DNA from: Longimicrobium sp.
GTDB taxonomy: Bacteria; Gemmatimonadota; Gemmatimonadetes; Longimicrobiales; Longimicrobiaceae
Assembly (NCBI RefSeq): GCF_035474595.1
Contig: NZ_DATIND010000080.1
Coordinates: 121,369 to 185,368 of the forward strand
Reading direction: 5' to 3'
Length of the DNA: 64,000 nt
Positions 59,446 through 64,000 of this stretch are shown piece by piece. The notes beneath the pieces are model-generated. The model did not search any database. It was not told the origin of the DNA and was given only the letters and a program-made list of their open reading frames with translations. A program made the position numbers and the translations under genes. The stretch's first letter is position 1; every line of letters starts with the position of its first letter.

Positions 59446-59690
59446 GTCGTCATCCTGAGTCGGACACCGCGCTGCGCGCGACCACGATGGATGAAAGGGG
59501 GAGGCGTCCTCCAGAGCGGAACCGGCTGCCGAGCCGAACAGCCTCGCGCAGTTTGCGAGGCTTCCCGTAGTTGTTGCTGCGACTTTAGTCGCCGGTGAGG
59601 GGCAAGGCTGCGAACTTTCTATTCAGGCCGCCCGCACTGCAACCAGCGTCTACACAGTAGGTTGCATGCCGAAGGATCTATAGCCGCGGC
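59446..59690 (+). repeat. Diverged D-like halves with an A element between them
   Basis: In the gene-free gap 59402-59814: TGTCGTCATCCTGAGTCGG (from 59446) and GCATGCCGAAGGATCTATAG (ending about 59682) are the two conserved blocks of a D unit, but about twice as far apart as usual. Between them lies an A element: GCCTCGC/GCGAGGC (59541-59561), spacer TTCCCGTAGTTGTTGCT and GCGAC-TTTA-GTCGC (59579-59592). Confidence 0.65.
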
Positions 59691-59736
59691 GGCACGTAAC
59701 TCAGCGGAATGCACTGATTCTTCCTCTGGATTGTAT

Positions 59737-59795
59737 CACGCGGAGACGCAGAGCCGCGGAGAATCGAATCCTCCGCGGCTCTGCGTCTCCGCGTG
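59737..59795 (+). repeat. E-family perfect inverted repeat, 25-bp stem
   Basis: CACGCGGAGACGCAGAGCCG... (59737-59761) is the exact reverse complement of 59771-59795 with a 9-base loop (AATCGAATC). It lies 20 bases after the end of the reverse STM3941-like gene, where it can terminate that transcript. Confidence 0.88.
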
Positions 59796-59814
59796 CGTCC
59801 TGCTTTTCGGGATG

Positions 59815-60369
59815 CTATCTCGCGGCGGCGTACCGGGCCATGTACGAGGCGACCTCCGTCTGCAACTCCTCGAACGGGATCTGGAGCGCGTTGGACGAGA
59901 TCGCGATGGGGCTGCCGACCATGCCGGTGTTGGCCCGGTTCAGCATCCGCTGCAGGGGATTGCCCCGGGCGATGTACTTCTCCGGATCCGCGACGCTCAG
60001 GATGAGCATCCGCTGGCGCTGCATCTGGAAGATTCCCACGCCGGTGATCTCGGACCACGGGATGAACCCTGCGGCTACGCCGCTCGAGTTGTCGACGAGC
60101 CCTTCGGCGCTCAGGATGAGCCCGGGCCTCTTGTCGAACAGCTTCCGGACGCCGTACACCACGCCCGCGACGCCGCAGAGGGCCGCGGCGGCGCCGAGGG
60201 CGTGGAACACCACGGGAGCGGCAAAGCGCCGCAGGCTCATCATGAGCGACCCGTAATCGTCGGCCATGACGAACCACGCGCCCGCCGCCACGAAGAGCAG
60301 CGCACCGGCGATGGTCATGGCGATCTTGGCCCTGCTGAGCGGGATCACCCGTTCGTTGCCTGCGGACAT
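59815..60369 (-). CDS. Small inner-membrane protein, STM3941-like
   Basis: This is a 184-residue reverse-strand membrane protein. Two hydrophobic helices follow the N-terminus (AMTIAGALLFVAAGAWFVM, then ALGAAAALCGVAGVVYGV), and the soluble C-terminal part has GLILSAEGLVDNSSGVAAG, FIPWSEITGVGIF and ILSVADPEKYIARG, a bacterial PH-like pattern. It resembles STM3941-type proteins of unknown function. The start is ATG 60369; the longer upstream frame is not supported. The gene faces away from the next one, and a perfect E hairpin follows its stop. Confidence 0.72.
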   Translation of the reverse strand: MSAGNERVIPLSRAKIAMTIAGALLFVAAGAWFVMADDYGSLMMSLRRFAAPVVFHALGAAAALCGVAGVVYGVRKLFDKRPGLILSAEGLVDNSSGVAAGFIPWSEITGVGIFQMQRQRMLILSVADPEKYIARGNPLQRMLNRANTGMVGSPIAISSNALQIPFEELQTEVASYMARYAAAR

Positions 60370-60552
60370 GTTTGCTCGATTGGTGGGGAGTGGGGCGGCG
60401 CCCGAATGCGCGGAGGATGGTGGTGCGCCGATAATATCAAACATCTGTACCGCCGTGTCACGGGGGGATGCGGGTAAGCGGCCGGTCTGGCGCTTGCGAT
60501 GCCGCGGGCGACCGAAATCCGCCCGCTGCCTTCGACTTCCGATCCGATTCGA

Positions 60553-61104
60553 ATGCCGATCTCCCGCGCTGCCGTCGTCCGTACCGCCATCGCCGCGCTC
60601 GTGCTCGCCCTGGCGCTGCCGCGCGCGGCGGCGGCGCAGGAGGAGCCGCCGCGCGGAGAGCGGACGCACATCGACCTGATCCCGTACTTCGGCTACGCGC
60701 ACGGGATCGCGGGGAGCCGCGACGCGTGGCTGGGCGGGTTCCGGATCGGGATGAGGACGGAGACGTGGGGCGTCGCGCTGACCGAGCAGAGCTGGGTGAT
60801 CGGCTTGGCCTGCAACGACAATCTGGAGCCGTGCGACGACCCTGTCTCCACCACGCTCGGCGCCGAGTGGCGAGTGCCGGGGAGCTTGGGGTCGGCGCTG
60901 ATCGTCGGGGCCGACGCGGGTGTGTTCGACGCGGATGGACCCTATCTCATCGGCGGCGTACGTCTGGGAACCGAGCAGGCGCTGGGCCCCGTCGCCGTGC
61001 GCTTCGAAAGCCAGGTGCAGAAGGTTCTCGGCCTGAACGTCGCGACCGTGGACGCGCTGCTGGGGCTGCGCATCTCCTTCGGCGGCCCGCGCCTGCCGCG
61101 GTGA
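60553..61104 (+). CDS. Secreted protein, possible small outer-membrane beta-barrel
   Basis: This is a 183-residue protein with a signal peptide (MPISRAAVVRTAIAALVLAL...AAAAQ, cleavage near residue 31) and a mature part of alternating aromatic and small residues (IDLIPYFGYAHGIAG, WLGGFRIGMRTETWGVAL, YLIGGVRLGTEQALG, AVRFESQVQKVLGLN) ending in LLGLRISFG. The strand-like periodicity suggests an eight-stranded outer-membrane barrel, but no family motif is recognised. A Cys pair (LACNDNLEPC) could form a disulfide. It stands alone. Confidence 0.65.
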   Translation: MPISRAAVVRTAIAALVLALALPRAAAAQEEPPRGERTHIDLIPYFGYAHGIAGSRDAWLGGFRIGMRTETWGVALTEQSWVIGLACNDNLEPCDDPVSTTLGAEWRVPGSLGSALIVGADAGVFDADGPYLIGGVRLGTEQALGPVAVRFESQVQKVLGLNVATVDALLGLRISFGGPRLPR

Positions 61105-61120
61105 CGGCCCGTGGGTCGGG

Positions 61121-61322
61121 TTACAGCAGCCGCGTGCGGCCGCGGCGATGTTCGTCGAAAGCCTCCGCGGGCAAGCTCGTCGAGTCTCCCGCCCGCGACA
61201 TCCAACTCGAGCTTGCGATTCCAGACGCGCGCGTCGAACTCGACGAGCCACTCGCGGAACTGCGAGAGCTCTTCGGAAGAGAGATGGCTGAACGCGGCTT
61301 CGATTTCGCCCAGAGTGCTCAT
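61121..61322 (-). pseudogene. Frameshifted antitoxin-like gene (orphan)
   Basis: On the reverse strand, ATG 61322 opens MSTLGEIEAAFSHLSSEELS, then QFREWLVEFDARVWNRKLEL and DVAGGRLDELA, the pattern of short antitoxins usually ending AREAFDEHRRGRTRLL. Here one extra G in CGCGGAGGC (about 61156-61164) shifts the frame to ARGGFRRTS; moving one base restores AFDEHRRGRTRLL and a TAA stop at 61121-61123. The interval is 202 bases, one more than 67 codons. No toxin gene is adjacent. It is either a decayed antitoxin or a single-base sequence error. Confidence 0.78.
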
Positions 61323-61392
61323 GGCGAAAACGCCAGCCACATCGGGAAATCGTGACAACCTCTGCGATTTCGCAGCGGACGTGTGGTGACTG

Positions 61393-61592
61393 GTTATCGA
61401 TTCTTCGGCCAACGAGTCGTGGTGCAGGGGCAGTTTCCTCGTGGCCGGCCTCAGGATGACGTTTTTGCGAGTTGATCGTGCATAGTGGTTGGTGATTTCG
61501 GGTTCACTCGCGCACGGGATCTCGAGTATCCGGAGTCCGCGCAGGCGGCGCGCAGGCGGACTTCGGGCCGTTGTAGCCGTGGCTTCAGCCGC
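61393..61592 (+). repeat. Partial D unit and an A-family element
   Basis: In the gap 61323-61712: a decayed D right arm (TATCGATTCTTCGGCC then GGCCGGCCTCAGGATGACGT, 61395-61462) and an A element with GTCCGC/GCGGAC (61535-61561, loop with an internal duplication), spacer CGGGCCGTTGTAGCC and GTGGC-TTCA-GCCGC (61579-61592). No gene is seen here. Confidence 0.7.
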
Positions 61593-61712
61593 CTTTCTCC
61601 TCCCCACGGTCGTCATCGCGATCCGCATCCCCCGCTTGCGCCAAGCCGGTGCGGTGCCGAACTTTCCGGGTGAACGCCCACCGCCCGGACCCTCTGGCCG
61701 CGCGTGCCTCCC

Positions 61713-63944
61713 ATGCAGTCCTCCGCATCTCCATCGCTCGATCCCGACGCCGCGATCCGCTCGGTGCCGCTGTTCGCGTCCGTAGCCGCCGCCACGCTCG
61801 ACGCGCTGGCCGCCGCGGCCGTCGCCATCCCCCTGAGCGACGGCGAGGACGTGTTCTCCGGCCCCGCGTCCGACGGGCTGTTCGTGGTGGTGGACGGGCA
61901 CCTGGACGCGGTGGAGGAGGGCGGGCAGGCGCTGCGCTGGATGGAGCCGGGCGAGGTGTTCGACCGGCAGCAGACGCTGGCCGGCGTGGAGCGCACCGTG
62001 CAGGTGCGCGCGGCCGGCGCGGCCTCGGTGGCGCGCATCCCCTGCGGCGTGGCCGACGCGCTGGAGGCGGGCGACGCCGCGCTGCGCGACGCCATTGCCC
62101 GGATGCACGCGCGGCAGCTTCTCTGCCGGCTGGCGCCGGTGCTGGGCGCGCTGGACGCGCGGCTGCTGGACGACGTGGAGCGCGCCGCCGACTGGGTGTA
62201 CCTGGACCGCGGCGACCTGCTGTTCGAGCAGGGCGACCCCGCCAACGGCCTGTACTTCGTGGTCAGCGGCCGGCTGCTGGTGGAAGTGGTGGACGGCGAC
62301 GGCATCGCGCGGCCGGTCGGCGAGGCGGGGCGCGGGCAGAGCATGGGCGAGATGGCGTTCTTCACCGGCGCGCCGCGCACCGCCCGCGCCAGCGCCATCC
62401 GCGACAGCGTGCTGGTGCAGTTCACCAACGCCGAGTTCGACGCGCTGGTCTCCACCCGCCCGCAGCTGATGCGGCACGTGGCCGCCGGGCTGGTCGCGCG
62501 GCTGAACCGCGCCAACACGCACGCGACCGGGGCGCGCGTCACCAACCTGGCCGTTCTCGCCGCCAGCCCGGGCGCGCCCGTGGCCGCCTTCTGCGAGCGC
62601 CTGGCCGAGGCGCTGCGCTCGTTCGGCCCGGTGCTGCGGCTCAGCGCCGCCACGGTCGACCAGTACGCGGGCGAGGCGGGGATCGCGCAGGCGCCCGAGG
62701 ACACGCCCGACAGCGCGCGGCTGCTGGCCTGGATCGAGGCGCGCGAGGCCAGCCACCGCTTCCTGGTGTTCGAGGCCGACGCCGAGCCCACCGCCTGGAC
62801 GCGCCGCTGCCTGCACCAGGCCGACCGCGTCCTCCTCCTGGCCCGCGCCGACGAGGATCCGCAGCCGGGCGGGGTGGAGCGCGCGCTGCTGAACCATCCC
62901 CGCCGGCTGACCGACGCGCGGCAGTGGCTGGTGCTCATCCACCCCGAGGGCGCGCACCGCCTGCCCACGGGGACCCGCGCGTGGCTGGACTGCCGCGCCG
63001 TGGAGCATCACCACCACCTGCGCTGGGGGAGCGGCGAGGACATGGGGCGGCTGGCGCGGCACGCGGCGGGGCGCGCGGTGGCGCTGGTGCTGGGCGGCGG
63101 CGGCGCGCGCGGCTTCGCGCACATCGGGATGGTGCAGGCGCTGCGCGAGGCGGGGGTGCCCATCGACCTGATCGGCGGCACCAGCATGGGCGCGGCCATC
63201 GCCGCGCAGGTGGCCATGGGGTGGAGCACGGAGCGGGCGGTGGAGATGAACCGCCGCATCTGGGTCGAGATCCGCCCGCACCGGGTGTACGCCATCCCCG
63301 TCATCTCCATCATCAGCACCCGCAAGTCCGGGCTCATCGGCAGGCTGCTGTACGGCGACACGGAGATCGAGGACCTGTGGACGCCCTACTTCTGCATCTC
63401 CAGCAACCTGAGCACGGCGGAGATGATGATCCACCGCCGCGGCTCGCTGATGTGGGCGTGCACGGCCAGCGCGTCGCTCCCCGGCGCGGCGCAGCCGGTG
63501 CTGCTGGACGGCAGCCTGCTGTGCGACGGCGCGCTGCTGAACAACCTGCCGGCCGACGTGGCGCGGCGGATGGGGTGCGGCACCGTGATCGCCGCCGAGG
63601 TGTCGGTGGAAGAGGACGCGCAGTTCGTCTGCCAGCGCATCCCGCGCCCGATGGAGATCGTGCGCGACCGCGTGTTCCGCCGCCGCCGCATCAAGTTCCC
63701 GTCGCTGATGGAGCTGGCGCTCCGCGCGTCGATGCTGCACAGCGCGCGCGGCGAGCGCGAGGCGATCGCGGCCTCGGATTTCGCCCTGCGCCCGCCCATC
63801 GACGGGTTCCGCCTGATGGATTTCGACTCGCTCGACAAGCTGGTGAAGGTCGGCTACGACTACGCCCGCGAGGAGGTGGCCGCGTGGGCCGCCAGCGGTG
63901 CGCTGAACGGCCTCGGCATCGGCGCCACGGTGAACGAGGGCTGA
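61713..63944 (+). CDS. Patatin-like phospholipase with two cyclic-nucleotide-binding-type domains
   Basis: This is a 743-residue protein of the NTE/patatin group. Two cNMP-binding-like domains lie at about residues 10-125 and 140-255; the second has the better motif (FEQGDPANGLYFVVSGRLLV, then GEMAFFTGAPRTARA). The middle part (about 265-445) is a Rossmann-like region seen in bacterial NTE homologues. The catalytic patatin domain has VLGGGGARGFAHIG (oxyanion hole), GGTSMG (nucleophile Ser) and DGALLNN (catalytic Asp), all intact. ATG 61713 is chosen; a GTG three codons earlier also fits. It would hydrolyse phospholipids or lysophospholipids under ligand control. Confidence 0.92.
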   Translation: MQSSASPSLDPDAAIRSVPLFASVAAATLDALAAAAVAIPLSDGEDVFSGPASDGLFVVVDGHLDAVEEGGQALRWMEPGEVFDRQQTLAGVERTVQVRAAGAASVARIPCGVADALEAGDAALRDAIARMHARQLLCRLAPVLGALDARLLDDVERAADWVYLDRGDLLFEQGDPANGLYFVVSGRLLVEVVDGDGIARPVGEAGRGQSMGEMAFFTGAPRTARASAIRDSVLVQFTNAEFDALVSTRPQLMRHVAAGLVARLNRANTHATGARVTNLAVLAASPGAPVAAFCERLAEALRSFGPVLRLSAATVDQYAGEAGIAQAPEDTPDSARLLAWIEAREASHRFLVFEADAEPTAWTRRCLHQADRVLLLARADEDPQPGGVERALLNHPRRLTDARQWLVLIHPEGAHRLPTGTRAWLDCRAVEHHHHLRWGSGEDMGRLARHAAGRAVALVLGGGGARGFAHIGMVQALREAGVPIDLIGGTSMGAAIAAQVAMGWSTERAVEMNRRIWVEIRPHRVYAIPVISIISTRKSGLIGRLLYGDTEIEDLWTPYFCISSNLSTAEMMIHRRGSLMWACTASASLPGAAQPVLLDGSLLCDGALLNNLPADVARRMGCGTVIAAEVSVEEDAQFVCQRIPRPMEIVRDRVFRRRRIKFPSLMELALRASMLHSARGEREAIAASDFALRPPIDGFRLMDFDSLDKLVKVGYDYAREEVAAWAASGALNGLGIGATVNEG

Positions 63945-63969
63945 TTTCGATCAGGGGAGGGAGATGACG

Positions 63970-64000
63970 ATCGGCGGGCGACCCGGCATCCGGGTCGCCC
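63970..64000 (+). terminator. F-family hairpin, cut by the window end
   Basis: ATCGGCGGGCGACCCGG then CAT and CCGGGTCGCCC run to the last base; the remaining GCCGAT is expected beyond. The leader GGGGAGGGAGATGACG resembles that of 45726 and 48123. It is probably the terminator of the patatin gene. Confidence 0.7.

Noticed and set aside
59401..61400. One large D element spanning 59446-61462 with two genes as cargo
   Set aside because: The end blocks are decayed and more likely separate solitary units; the spacing is four times that of the clear hicB element.
60942..63740. Reverse frame of 932 codons opposite the patatin gene
   Set aside because: A shadow of the patatin gene; only its far end (61121-61322) contains a genuine antitoxin-like segment, which is reported separately.

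Overview
The window is very GC-rich and densely coded. Most genes point forward and overlap by 4-25 bases; starts are often GTG or TTG. The division genes, the Cys-rich lanthipeptide-type precursor, and intergenic regions crowded with repeats suggest a Gram-negative soil-type bacterium, most likely Gemmatimonadota (Longimicrobium-like). No rRNA gene is present to confirm this, so the taxonomy is inference.

Bases 1-6343 hold the tail of a division and cell-wall cluster (murC end, ftsQ, ftsA, ftsZ), followed by an envelope M23 peptidase coupled to hisA and a small protein resembling the ribosomal L7/L12 C-terminal domain. Bases 6663-39310 form a large surface-polysaccharide locus: a WecA/MraY-type initiating phosphosugar transferase, ten GT4 and two GT2 glycosyltransferases, one GT-A-like protein, four FkbM-type and four other SAM methyltransferases, a Wzy-like polymerase, a Wzx-like flippase, a GDP-L-fucose synthase-like enzyme and a Wzc-type chain-length regulator/tyrosine kinase. 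Together they would start, build, methylate, flip and polymerise a fucose-type heteropolysaccharide. No outer-membrane exporter (Wza) is visible.

Bases 39853-64000 are mixed: a ZIP metal transporter, rarA, a lipoprotein with an ABC-2-like transporter, an LEA-type lipoprotein, a TolB-like propeller lipoprotein, an orphan Cys-rich peptide precursor (47703-48035), an ABC-F ATPase, an orphan HicB-like gene inside a 505-bp inverted-repeat element, a YVTN-type propeller protein, hflX, a DUF2520-type oxidoreductase, pdxJ, a degenerate Hpt-type protein, a flippase-like membrane protein, ispE, two small envelope proteins, a frameshifted antitoxin remnant and a patatin phospholipase with two cyclic-nucleotide-binding-like domains.

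Nearly every gap over 150 bases is built from a few repeat families, named here A (two variable hairpins around a CAACAACGGC-type spacer, 13 copies), B and C (GC-rich hairpins, often joined with A into composites), D (about 125-bp units that pair as inverted repeats), E (about 31-bp CTCACGCGGAGACGC type, sometimes as perfect stems), F (CGGCGGGCGA terminator-like hairpins) and K (CCTCTCCCG hairpins), plus 7-8-base tandem arrays. Several repeats supply or touch the stop codons of genes, and in the polysaccharide locus they separate tightly coupled gene cassettes. No tRNA, rRNA, CRISPR array or transposase was recognised.
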